A stretch of 15,784 bases of DNA from Spirochaetes bacterium ADurb.Bin110 (GTDB lineage Bacteria > Spirochaetota > Spirochaetia > Treponematales > Rectinemataceae): assembly GCA_002070755.1 (NCBI GenBank), contig MWDY01000233.1, positions 1-15,784 of the forward strand, given 5' to 3'. The notes under the pieces were generated by a model. The model was given only the letters and a program-made list of their open reading frames with translations, did not search any database and was not told the DNA's origin. A program made the position numbers and the translations under genes. Below are positions 1-7,163 of the stretch, piece after piece; the first letter of the stretch is position 1, and each line of letters starts with the position of its first letter.

Positions 1-798
1 TATGGCTCTTTCTCTATCTTTCTCGTAATTGTCTAGCATGAAGCGGTAGGCCGATACCACTGTGCCAACATATTCCGCGGATTTCATTCTACCTTCGATT
101 TTAAAGGCATCTGCTCCCGCCATTATGAGATCCGGAATATATTCTATGAGTTCAAGATCGTCGGGCGAAAAATAGTAACCCTTCCCTTTTTCGCATTCAT
201 AGAGCCTTCTGCATGCCTGGGTGCATTGACCTCGATTCGCACTTTTGCCTCCCAGATAGCTCGAAAATAGACAAAGTCCCGAAGCGCTAACACAGAGCGC
301 ACCATGGACAAAGACCTCTAGCTCAAGGCTCGTATACTGCCTTATCTGCCGAATCTCTTCGAGTGAAAGCTCGCGAGCGAGTACTGCTCTCTTAAAGCCC
401 GCTCGCGAAAGCTGATTGCACCCTGCAGCCGAAGCGATATTCATCTGAGTCGACGCATGAAGCGGCAAAGAAGGGAAATAGTCACGCGCAATCTTTACGA
501 CACCGGCATCCTGAACGATTATGCCATCTGGTCCTACAGAAGCGAGATATTCTAGCAACTGGTATATGCGATCGGATTCGCGCTCTTCGAATACGGTATT
601 AACGGTCACATAGACCCGCCGCGAGCGATAATGGCATGCATATACTGCGGCCTCGAATTGGTTAAAGGCAAAATTCGTCGTGCGCATACGGGCATTGAAG
701 GAGCGCAAACCAAGATAGACGGCATCCGCTCCTTCACCAATAGCTGCGTCGAGCGCCTCTTGCGATCCTGCCGGCGCAAGCAATTCAACTTTCTTCAC
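1..798 (-). CDS. Peptidase U32 family protein, 3' part missing (runs off left edge)
   Basis: This is the N-terminal 266 codons of a U32-family protein (the YegQ/TrhP/RlhA and 'collagenase-like' group). Characterised bacterial members mostly take part in hydroxylating tRNA or rRNA bases and carry an Fe-S cluster; which member this is cannot be told here. The family start KKVELLAPAGS, the core LPLHASTQMNI, and the cysteine-rich signature EVFVHGALC followed by SANRGQCTQAC and RRLYEC are all visible. The segment AFKIEGRMKSAEYV follows, and the ORF is still open at base 1. I chose GTG at 798: AAGGA lies four bases upstream and homologues begin just before the ELLAPAGS motif. An in-frame ATG at 855 would add 19 residues but has no ribosome binding site. 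The gene is divergent from EF-G. The family call is secure; the exact substrate and the start are less so. Confidence 0.9.
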   Translation of the reverse strand, partial: MKKVELLAPAGSQEALDAAIGEGADAVYLGLRSFNARMRTTNFAFNQFEAAVYACHYRSRRVYVTVNTVFEERESDRIYQLLEYLASVGPDGIIVQDAGVVKIARDYFPSLPLHASTQMNIASAAGCNQLSRAGFKRAVLARELSLEEIRQIRQYTSLELEVFVHGALCVSASGLCLFSSYLGGKSANRGQCTQACRRLYECEKGKGYYFSPDDLELIEYIPDLIMAGADAFKIEGRMKSAEYVGTVVSAYRFMLDNYEKDRERAI

Positions 799-882
799 AG
801 TATCCTTATAAGCTTTAATGGTGCTTTGGTGCAAGGAGATGAGATAGGCGGGCATGATAATTGAACTATCTATGATATGAAT

Positions 883-911
883 ATTATAGAAATTTTAGAA
901 ATAACAAGCAA
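883..911 (-). promoter_or_regulatory. Sigma-70-type promoter for the U32 gene
   Basis: On the minus strand a -35 box TTGCTT (906-911) is followed after exactly 17 bases by a perfect -10 box TATAAT (883-888). The predicted transcript starts near 876. That gives a leader of about 20 bases to the ATG at 855, or about 78 bases to the preferred GTG at 798. Confidence 0.65.
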
Positions 912-924
912 AGCGGCGCCATGG

Positions 925-965
925 GCATAGCGAGGGCTTTGCGGAGCATAGCGGGGCATAGCAGC
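925..965. repeat. Four tandem 10/11-base GCATAGC repeats between divergent promoters
   Basis: GCATAGC occurs at 925, 946 and 956, with a degenerate copy GCTTTGC at 936. The units are GCATAGCGAGG, GCTTTGCGGA, GCATAGCGGG and GCATAGCAGC. Start-to-start distances are 11, 10 and 10 bases, close to one helical turn. The array lies between the -35 box of the U32 promoter (906-911) and that of the EF-G promoter (979-984). An operator role is inference; no known binding motif was recognised. Confidence 0.6.
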
Positions 966-978
966 GCCTGCCTTAATG

Positions 979-1007
979 TTGTATTTTATTCACTTTTCCT
1001 ATATATT
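979..1007 (+). promoter_or_regulatory. Sigma-70-type promoter for the EF-G gene
   Basis: TTGTAT (979-984) and TATATT (1002-1007) are separated by 17 bases. The predicted start near 1014 gives a leader of about 90 bases before the EF-G ATG. The leader begins with a pyrimidine-rich stretch and then holds the hairpin at 1045-1062. Confidence 0.55.
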
Positions 1008-1044
1008 TTTATAGCCTGCTTTTTCGGGCTTTTCTTCTTGTTGT

Positions 1045-1062
1045 CTTCCGGCTTTCCGGAAG
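1045..1062 (+). promoter_or_regulatory. Perfect 7-bp hairpin in the EF-G leader
   Basis: CTTCCGG (1045-1051) and CCGGAAG (1056-1062) are exact reverse complements around a four-base loop CTTT. The hairpin lies 42 bases upstream of the EF-G start codon. No U-run follows, so it is not an intrinsic terminator. A role in mRNA stability or leader control is possible but not shown. Confidence 0.45.
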
Positions 1063-1104
1063 TTCCAAGAAACTACAATTCTTATATTTGCTCTGGAGCA
1101 ATCC

Positions 1105-3129
1105 ATGGATTTGGGGAAAATACGCAATATCGGCATCATGGCGCATATCGATGCTGGCAAGACTACAACAACCGAACGTATGCTCTATTATTCTGGAAAA
1201 ACATATAAAATAGGCGAAGTTGACAACGGCGAAGCTACAATGGACTGGATGGACCAGGAGCAAGAGCGTGGCATTACGATCCAGAGCGCAGCCACGACCA
1301 CCTTTTGGCGCGATCATCAGATAAATATCATCGATACGCCAGGCCATGTGGACTTTACCGCTGAAGTCGAGCGCTCTCTCCGCGTACTCGATGGAGCTAT
1401 AGCAGTGTTCTGTGCCGTAGGAGGCGTAGAGCCACAGTCCGAAACAGTCTGGCATCAAGCAGATCGATACCGCGTTCCGCGCATCGCGTATATCAATAAG
1501 ATGGACAGGGTCGGCGCAAATTTCGAAGCAGCTCTGCAAGACATGAAGATCAAGCTCGGTGCACATCCTTTGCCCTTGAACATCCCCATTGGTGCCGAGA
1601 GTTCTTTTGAAGGAGTCATCGATCTCCTCGAAATGCAAGAGATATACTGGAGCGAAGATGGGTCGGATATGACAAAATTACCAATTGCTCCCGAGCGCCA
1701 GGAAATAGCTCATCGGTGGCGAGAAAACCTTCTCGATGCTGTCTCCTCCCAGTCCGATCTTATAACCAAGCTCTATCTCGAAGGTGTCACTATACCGAAA
1801 GAGACCTTAATAGCAGAAATACGAAAAGCTTGCATCGCTCAACACTTCGTTCCAGTATTTGCTGGAGCTTCTCGCAGAAATATGGGCGTCCAATCCCTTC
1901 TCGATGCGATAGTCGATTTTCTGCCTGCCCCTAATGAAGTTGGTTCAATCAAGGCTTACCATACCAAAAAAGAGCAGGAAATAGAAATCCCTTGTCAGAT
2001 AAGCGGATATCCTCTTGGACTTGTATTCAAGGTTCAATACGACCGCGAAGCTGGCGCTCTCTGCTATGTGCGCATGTATTCTGGGACACTGCACAGCTCT
2101 TCAGTAGTATATAACAACTCTAAAAAAAAGCGCGAGCGCGTAACTAGGCTTTTGCGCATGCACGCTAACAAGAGCGAGCCTATCGAGTCGGTTAGCGCAG
2201 GCGATATTGCAGTGTTTGTAGGGCTCAAATTGGCTCAGACTGGCGATACTCTCGGCACCGAGGGTTATCCCATTCTTCTCGAAAAGATGCACTTCCCAGA
2301 ACCCGTTATCTCGGTAGCAATTGAACCCAGGACGCTTTCAGACCGAGATAAGTTAAAAGAAGCCCTCGATATTCTAGCTCGAGAAGATCCAACTTTCGCA
2401 GTCCATGAGGATGAAGAGACAGGTCAGATAATTATTAGGGGCATGGGAGAATTGCATCTAGATGTACTTGTCAAGCGTGTTATCCGAGAATTCAAAGTTC
2501 AAGCTAAGATCGGCAATCCACAGGTAACCTACAGAGAATCGATTTCTACCAAATATCGCCATAGCGAAAAATTTCACAAGATTATTGCTGGAAAAGAGAA
2601 TACTGCAGGCCTCACTATTGAAGTGGAACCGCTCCCAAGAGGAACCGGTAATCAGTATAAAAAACTTGTTCGCGCTCCAGATGTGCCTCAGGAAATTTTC
2701 GAAGCCATAGAACGAGGCATAATGTCGGCCTTTTCTTCGGGAATTCAGTATGGATATCCGGCTGTGGACATTGGTGTTTCACTCATCGATATCGAATACA
2801 ACGAGCTCACTTCCACCGCCTTTGCCTTCGAGGCCTGCGCCAATATGGCTTACGATGCCGCATGCAGGTCGGCAAATCCTATTTTGCTCGAGCCCATTAT
2901 GAAGGTCGATATTCTAACTCCAAAGGAATTCGTCGGAGAAGTCATGAGCCTTGTTTCTCAGCGCGGTGGGCTTATACATGGCACAGAGACAAAGATTGTA
3001 GCAGAGATCATACATGCCGAAGCTCCACTAGCTACTATGTTCGGGTTTACCACCAGTCTCAGATCGGTGAGCCAGGGTCGAGCTTCCTTTAGCATGGAAT
3101 TCAGCCATTTCGAGCCCAAACGAGACTAA
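1105..3129 (+). CDS. fusA: Translation elongation factor G, probably the EF-G2/FusB-type paralogue
   Basis: This is a ribosomal translocase-family GTPase of 674 residues (E. coli EF-G is 704). All GTPase motifs are intact: P-loop AHIDAGKT (13-20), RGITI in switch I (55-59), DTPGH (77-81), NKMD (131-134) and a late GAS in VFAGAS. Domains II to V follow, ending in the domain V signature [15 protein letters not shown]. Domain IV is not standard. The usual glycine-rich (S/T)GG-GQ-G loop is replaced by IAGKENTAG (494-502), and the tip residue matching E. coli His583 is Asn566. Many spirochaetes carry two EF-Gs, and in Borrelia one is reported to act in ribosome recycling only. Length and domain IV suggest this is that type (often named fusB), by inference. 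GGAG at 1095-1098 supports the start. The C39-peptidase gene follows at 88 bases without a terminator. Confidence 0.95.
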   Translation: MDLGKIRNIGIMAHIDAGKTTTTERMLYYSGKTYKIGEVDNGEATMDWMDQEQERGITIQSAATTTFWRDHQINIIDTPGHVDFTAEVERSLRVLDGAIAVFCAVGGVEPQSETVWHQADRYRVPRIAYINKMDRVGANFEAALQDMKIKLGAHPLPLNIPIGAESSFEGVIDLLEMQEIYWSEDGSDMTKLPIAPERQEIAHRWRENLLDAVSSQSDLITKLYLEGVTIPKETLIAEIRKACIAQHFVPVFAGASRRNMGVQSLLDAIVDFLPAPNEVGSIKAYHTKKEQEIEIPCQISGYPLGLVFKVQYDREAGALCYVRMYSGTLHSSSVVYNNSKKKRERVTRLLRMHANKSEPIESVSAGDIAVFVGLKLAQTGDTLGTEGYPILLEKMHFPEPVISVAIEPRTLSDRDKLKEALDILAREDPTFAVHEDEETGQIIIRGMGELHLDVLVKRVIREFKVQAKIGNPQVTYRESISTKYRHSEKFHKIIAGKENTAGLTIEVEPLPRGTGNQYKKLVRAPDVPQEIFEAIERGIMSAFSSGIQYGYPAVDIGVSLIDIEYNELTSTAFAFEACANMAYDAACRSANPILLEPIMKVDILTPKEFVGEVMSLVSQRGGLIHGTETKIVAEIIHAEAPLATMFGFTTSLRSVSQGRASFSMEFSHFEPKRD

Positions 3130-3217
3130 TTGGCAATATCTTAACAGAATAATATTTGCCTCAAGAGTTGAAGCAGTCGAGCTTCTTGTTCGCGTCTTCT
3201 CTTCGAGGAGGCATGAT

Positions 3218-3901
3218 ATGCTTTTCTGGCCAATTTCACAGATTCCCGCTATGGCGATGGGTTTAGTCACTGCCATGCTTCCACTTCAAACGAGCGAATC
3301 GAGCTGCGGCTATGCGGTTTCGGCAGCCTTGATCAACATTATGCGGACTAGTGCTTTTTTGGCAGGTCTGGAAGATTTGGAGAGAGAAAAATACAAATAT
3401 CCATGTATACCAGTATTCGAAAATGATCGAGATCTAGCCCGAAACTATGGGAAAACACCGCCAATTTCGCTGGCTGATATCAAGACCATTATTGCTTGTC
3501 ATGGAATCGATTCAATGGTGTTCAAGTTTTCGCCCAAAGCTTTGCATAAGCTAGCTAAATCCATAAATGCTCCTCTGATCCTTCATGTCCGTGGCCAGTT
3601 TTCTCACTTTGTCCTCATTATCGATGTTAAATCCGATTTCAAATTAGATGCCGAAACCGATGCTGAATCAGATGCTGAAGCCGATACAGAATCAGTAGGA
3701 ATCCTACTTTTTGACCCATCCTGCGGGCTGGTGCTGCTGAGCGAACATAGACTCAAGGATCTAGTTTCAGGTTATTGTCTTCTTCCAATAAGATACAGCT
3801 ATACGCCAGGAGAAAAACCCATAGACATCGGAAATTTCGGGGCAAGTTTTGCTTCTCTTAAGACTTTATTATGGACTCTATACTGTAAAGAAGAAGACTA
3901 G
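3218..3901 (+). CDS. C39-type papain-like cysteine peptidase domain protein
   Basis: This 227-residue protein has the layout of a C39-like peptidase. Gln24 sits six residues before Cys30 in LPLQTSESSCGYAVSAAL (oxyanion Gln and nucleophile), His130 lies in RGQFSHFVLI, and Asp166 in FDPSCG. C39 domains cleave double-glycine leader peptides in bacteriocin exporters, but free-standing C39-like proteins are common and mostly uncharacterised. No ABC exporter is present. Residues 3-21 are hydrophobic but lack an N-terminal positive charge, so a signal peptide is doubtful. A low-complexity acidic insert (144-159) lies between the His and the Asp. AGGAGG at 3206-3211, six bases before the ATG, fixes the start. 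It is probably co-transcribed with EF-G. Its stop shares the bases CTAG with the stop of the convergent gene. The fold call is good; substrate and location are unknown. Confidence 0.7.
   Translation: MLFWPISQIPAMAMGLVTAMLPLQTSESSCGYAVSAALINIMRTSAFLAGLEDLEREKYKYPCIPVFENDRDLARNYGKTPPISLADIKTIIACHGIDSMVFKFSPKALHKLAKSINAPLILHVRGQFSHFVLIIDVKSDFKLDAETDAESDAEADTESVGILLFDPSCGLVLLSEHRLKDLVSGYCLLPIRYSYTPGEKPIDIGNFGASFASLKTLLWTLYCKEED
3647..3694 (+). repeat. Four in-frame 12-base tandem repeats coding an acidic loop
   Basis: Four consecutive 12-base units related to GATGCTGAATCA encode DAET, DAES, DAEA and DTES. They sit in the C39-like gene between the codons of the likely catalytic His130 and Asp166. 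The length is a multiple of three, so copy-number change would keep the reading frame. Confidence 0.8.
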
Positions 3902-4608
3902 AAACAGGAAAGCACAAAGGCCCCAATTAGGACCTCAAGATCGAAAAGATCTCTATGCTCGGGTATGTTTTCGATATTCCTCAACTGAAGCTCGACTTCG
4001 CCAATGTACCAGAAAAAAAGACCAAATTTCGGATCGACACGAAATGCATATTCGAGAAAATCATTCGCCTTTCCAAGAGATCCAAATAGGAGAGATGGGA
4101 TTTGGCGCGCAATTCCTACGAAGGTACGAAAAGCCGATACAATACGAAAATCCCTATATTCTTCTATGAATCGGGCAAGATCCCCAAGCAGTTCTTCTTG
4201 TGTGGTGTTCTGGCTTCCATCGGCCCAGGTCTTATTTATCAAGAGTGTCATGTTTTCTCGGAATACGCGCAGAAGATGGAAGACGCGAATTAAGCGCTGA
4301 TCTTCTGTGCACTCAATATAGAAACTGAATTCGCCGGGGTTTCCTAAGAGATTGGCTAGAGCCAGCGCGGATTTCTTTCGTTCTTGGCCTGTGGACTTTA
4401 CCATAGATTCGAAAAGCTCGAAAACTTTTTTCTCGGATCCGGTTACGAGAGTGTCCACTCTGGCGGAATCGACAAAATCCATGGCAATACCATGACGAAA
4501 AGGCATAAAATGGTCAAGGGGGATAGAGGAAGCTTTAATCTGTCGCTTAATACTCCATTCATCCAGTTGCGCGAGAACAAAGAATATTTCATACTTGTAG
4601 CATGGCAA
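3898..4608 (-). CDS. Hypothetical protein, start uncertain, possibly frameshifted near its 5' end
   Basis: I do not recognise this 236-codon ORF. The C-terminal two thirds look like a genuine helical protein: leucine-rich, with the segment FLEYAFRVDPKFGLFFWY, which resembles a TPR repeat. Its stop overlaps that of the C39 gene on a shared CTAG, a tidy junction that supports a real gene. The opposite-strand ORFs here are short and rich in Arg and Ser, as expected of shadows. The longest reading begins at TTG 4608, but neither this nor the in-frame ATGs at 4506 and 4482 has a ribosome binding site. In another minus-strand frame, ATG at 4562 opens a 39-codon reading that looks like a signal peptide (LTILCLFVMVLPWILS) and ends at 4443. 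A frameshift joining the two is possible. The 5' end overlaps the divergent DUF4954 gene. Confidence 0.55.
   Translation of the reverse strand: MPCYKYEIFFVLAQLDEWSIKRQIKASSIPLDHFMPFRHGIAMDFVDSARVDTLVTGSEKKVFELFESMVKSTGQERKKSALALANLLGNPGEFSFYIECTEDQRLIRVFHLLRVFRENMTLLINKTWADGSQNTTQEELLGDLARFIEEYRDFRIVSAFRTFVGIARQIPSLLFGSLGKANDFLEYAFRVDPKFGLFFWYIGEVELQLRNIENIPEHRDLFDLEVLIGAFVLSCF
4567..4595 (+). promoter_or_regulatory. Candidate promoter giving a leaderless DUF4954 mRNA
   Basis: TTGCGC (4567-4572) and CATACT (4590-4595) are 17 bases apart. The -10 match is modest. The predicted start, seven bases past the -10 box, is base 4602, the A of the DUF4954 ATG. No Shine-Dalgarno sequence precedes that ATG, which is consistent with leaderless initiation. 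Confidence 0.35.
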
Positions 4609-7163
4609 ACGATATCAAGATTCTCGAAAACACAAGAGTGGGAGAGGGATTTGTTCCATCTCGATATCTTCGCCCTGGCGAAAATGAATACTATTTACGC
4701 GATGAACAACTTAGAAGCCTAGGCAAGGAGCCCTTATCTTTCAGGCCGCTATCAGCAAGCGAATTAGAAGTTCTTGTGAGAAACAATAACACATGCAGGG
4801 ACTGGTCTTTGTTTCTTGTGCGAGATCCATTTCATCCTGAGCTCTTGAGAAACAACATATTCTTTGGGCTTGTTCGGATCTCGCGCCTTGAACCTGCTAC
4901 TTTGGAGCACCATGACTTCTCTACCACAACTGGAATCTACAATTCACTGATCATCGCCTGCGACATCGGAGATAACTGTGCCATTTCGGATTGCGCTTAT
5001 CTTTCGCACTATATAATCGATGATCATTGCATTCTCATCAATAATGCTGAATTACAGGTCTCTAATCACGCCAAATTCGGCAATGGCATTGTCATGGAGA
5101 GCGAAGAGGAGTCGGTTCGCATAACGCTCGATGTTATGAATGAGAACGGCGGCCGCTGGATTTATCCATTCAATGGCATGCTTCCTGCGGATGCCTGGCT
5201 CTGGGCTAAATTTCGCGACAGAGATGTCCTTATGGAGCGTTTTGCTGAGATGACCAATGCCAAGTTCGATCGCAGGCTCGGCAGATATGGCATTATAGGC
5301 CGCGACAGTGTTCTCAAGCACAATCGCATCATTAAAGACGCATGCATCGGAGAAAGCGCTTATATAAAAGGCTCGAACAAGCTGAAAAATCTCACCATAA
5401 ATTCCAAAAGCGAAGCACCTACGCAGATTGGTGAAGGCGTAGAGCTCGTAAATGGCATTCTAGGCTATGGCTGCCGTGTCTTTTATGGCTGCAAAGCAGT
5501 GCGATTTGTTATGTGCGATAACTCAGCCTTGAAATATGGAGCCCGACTGATACACTCTGTGCTTGGTGAGAATAGCACCGTATCCTGCTGTGAGATTCTC
5601 AATAACCTGATCTTTCCATCCCATGAGCAGCATCATAATACGAGCTTCTTGATAGCAAGTCTCATAAAGGGTCAATCCAACCTTGCCGCTGGCGCTACAA
5701 TCGGATCGAATCACAATTCTCGAGCTCCGGATGGGGAAATCGAAGCAGGACGAGGCTTCTGGCCGGGGCTCTGCACCTCAGTGAAACACTCATCGCGCTT
5801 TGCTTCGTTTTGCCTTCTCTCGAAGAGCGACTACAAGTATGAGCTCGATATTCGTTTCCCCTTCTGCCTAGTGGATATCGATGAAACAGAAGGAAAGCTT
5901 ATGCTGGCTCCAGCTTGGTGGTGGCATTCTAATACCTATGCGCTCATGAGAAACGAGAAAAAATTCAAAGAGCGCGACAAGAGAATCGATAAAAGCATCC
6001 AGTTCCTCTATTCCCCCTTTGCGCCCGATACTATGACAGAGATTCTTGCAAGCCTCGCTATTCTTGAATGCGCCACCGGAGAAGCAGCATTGATATCTCT
6101 CGCCGATAATGAGGATAATCGTGCAATATTTGGCGACAAAATCCTGGATCTTGTAAGCGAGCTCGGATTGCATATAAGCCAAAAATCTGAAAATAAAAAC
6201 ACCGAAAAAAGGAGCGATAAGTTCGCACAAAGGCCTTATCTGGAGAATCTTGATATTCATAACCTAAATAGCCCCGACATTCGCAAGCTAGGCGCACTCA
6301 TCCTTGCTGGGCAAAATGATCCTCTTCCTTTTGAAGTACATGTAAAAGGCTTTGAAAATTCCACAAGGCGACAAATCGTTCTAAAGCCTTGCAGAGCAAG
6401 AGCCTCCTATAGAGAAATGTTGCTCTGGTTTTCGGTTACGACACTTTTGCCTGCCATTTTAGCTGAACTAGACAAGATAGATGATCTTGCTGAGCCAGAT
6501 GAAATATTTGAGAGGATATCGCTACGCATAGGACTGGAAAGCAAGACGCTAGGAGAGCCAGAGAATTGCCAGCATAAAGCTGATCTCCAAGGGCCCCCGG
6601 AAATGGAATGGGATAACATGGGAGGTTTTCTTGTCCAGCATTCCAAGCTGGAAGATCTGATCGGGCGCATCGAGACGGGGGGCATACAGAGCTGGGACGA
6701 GCTTCACTGCGAGTACCAAAGACTATCCTTAGAATATGAAGGGGACGCTCGAGCCTTTGCCTGGGCTATTCTTGGATACTTGAGCCTCGATCCCGAAAAA
6801 GCAAGTGCCATTCATGTCGCTATTGCTAGAAAAGATGTATCGAATTTAGAGGCATTGGATTTAGAAGAGCAATGGCCAAAACCCACTCTCTCTCAGCTTA
6901 TTTCAAGCCTCAAAGCGGCCAAGGAACTTTCAGGCACTATCGCCCAGCGCGTCTATGCTACTCGGGCAAAGGATTGGACTAATCCTTTCAGAAAGACAAC
7001 CTTCCGCAATGAGAATGAACAACTCGCCGTCTATGGTCGCATAGAAGAAAATGCTGCTATAAAGGCCGTCTCTCATGAGATGGAAGCCATAAGGCAGGAG
7101 ATAGACCAGCTGACTAGCAGGCTCCTAGCAAGCGATCCAAAAGTTCCTCATCCACAATATTAG
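4602..7163 (+). CDS. DUF4954 family protein with left-handed beta-helix (hexapeptide-like) core
   Basis: This 853-residue protein matches DUF4954, a family of unknown function. Residues of roughly 100 to 420 show the pattern of hexapeptide-type beta-helix repeats (runs such as IGDNCAISDCAYL and LGENSTVSCCEI), the fold used by sugar-nucleotide acyltransferases and pyrophosphorylase tails. Recognisable family blocks are AGATIGSNHNSRAPDGEI, GRGFWPGLCTSVKHSSRFAS, LDIRFPFCLVDID and AWWWHSNTYALMRN. The last 300 residues are more variable, mostly helical and charged, ending in a probable coiled coil (EAIRQEIDQLTSRLL). A sugar-nucleotide or cell-envelope role is a guess from the fold. The start fits the N-terminus GEGFVPSRYLRPGENEYYLR, which I recall as typical, but lacks a ribosome binding site. 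The 3' end overlaps hutU by 50 bases on the opposite strand. Family call strong, function unknown. Confidence 0.88.
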   Translation: MANDIKILENTRVGEGFVPSRYLRPGENEYYLRDEQLRSLGKEPLSFRPLSASELEVLVRNNNTCRDWSLFLVRDPFHPELLRNNIFFGLVRISRLEPATLEHHDFSTTTGIYNSLIIACDIGDNCAISDCAYLSHYIIDDHCILINNAELQVSNHAKFGNGIVMESEEESVRITLDVMNENGGRWIYPFNGMLPADAWLWAKFRDRDVLMERFAEMTNAKFDRRLGRYGIIGRDSVLKHNRIIKDACIGESAYIKGSNKLKNLTINSKSEAPTQIGEGVELVNGILGYGCRVFYGCKAVRFVMCDNSALKYGARLIHSVLGENSTVSCCEILNNLIFPSHEQHHNTSFLIASLIKGQSNLAAGATIGSNHNSRAPDGEIEAGRGFWPGLCTSVKHSSRFASFCLLSKSDYKYELDIRFPFCLVDIDETEGKLMLAPAWWWHSNTYALMRNEKKFKERDKRIDKSIQFLYSPFAPDTMTEILASLAILECATGEAALISLADNEDNRAIFGDKILDLVSELGLHISQKSENKNTEKRSDKFAQRPYLENLDIHNLNSPDIRKLGALILAGQNDPLPFEVHVKGFENSTRRQIVLKPCRARASYREMLLWFSVTTLLPAILAELDKIDDLAEPDEIFERISLRIGLESKTLGEPENCQHKADLQGPPEMEWDNMGGFLVQHSKLEDLIGRIETGGIQSWDELHCEYQRLSLEYEGDARAFAWAILGYLSLDPEKASAIHVAIARKDVSNLEALDLEEQWPKPTLSQLISSLKAAKELSGTIAQRVYATRAKDWTNPFRKTTFRNENEQLAVYGRIEENAAIKAVSHEMEAIRQEIDQLTSRLLASDPKVPHPQY

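Noticed and set aside
1009..1638. Minus-strand ORF of 209 codons opposite the start of EF-G
   Set aside because: It is fully antisense to the conserved GTPase domain, has no ribosome binding site that I can see, and its product resembles no family.
3130..3217. Imperfect inverted repeat GGCAATAT/ATATTTGCC after EF-G as a terminator
   Set aside because: The stem is AT-rich with a bulge and no T-run follows, so read-through into the C39 gene is more likely.
3218..3901. C39 gene as part of a bacteriocin export system
   Set aside because: There is no ABC transporter, no leader-peptide gene with a double glycine, and no immunity gene nearby.
3849..4300. Plus-strand ORFs opposite the unknown minus-strand gene
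   Set aside because: Their products are rich in Arg and Ser with no recognisable motif, and they conflict with the tidy CTAG junction of the minus-strand gene.
5868..6297. Three minus-strand ORFs inside DUF4954
   Set aside because: They overlap one another and lie within a conserved family block, so they are shadows.
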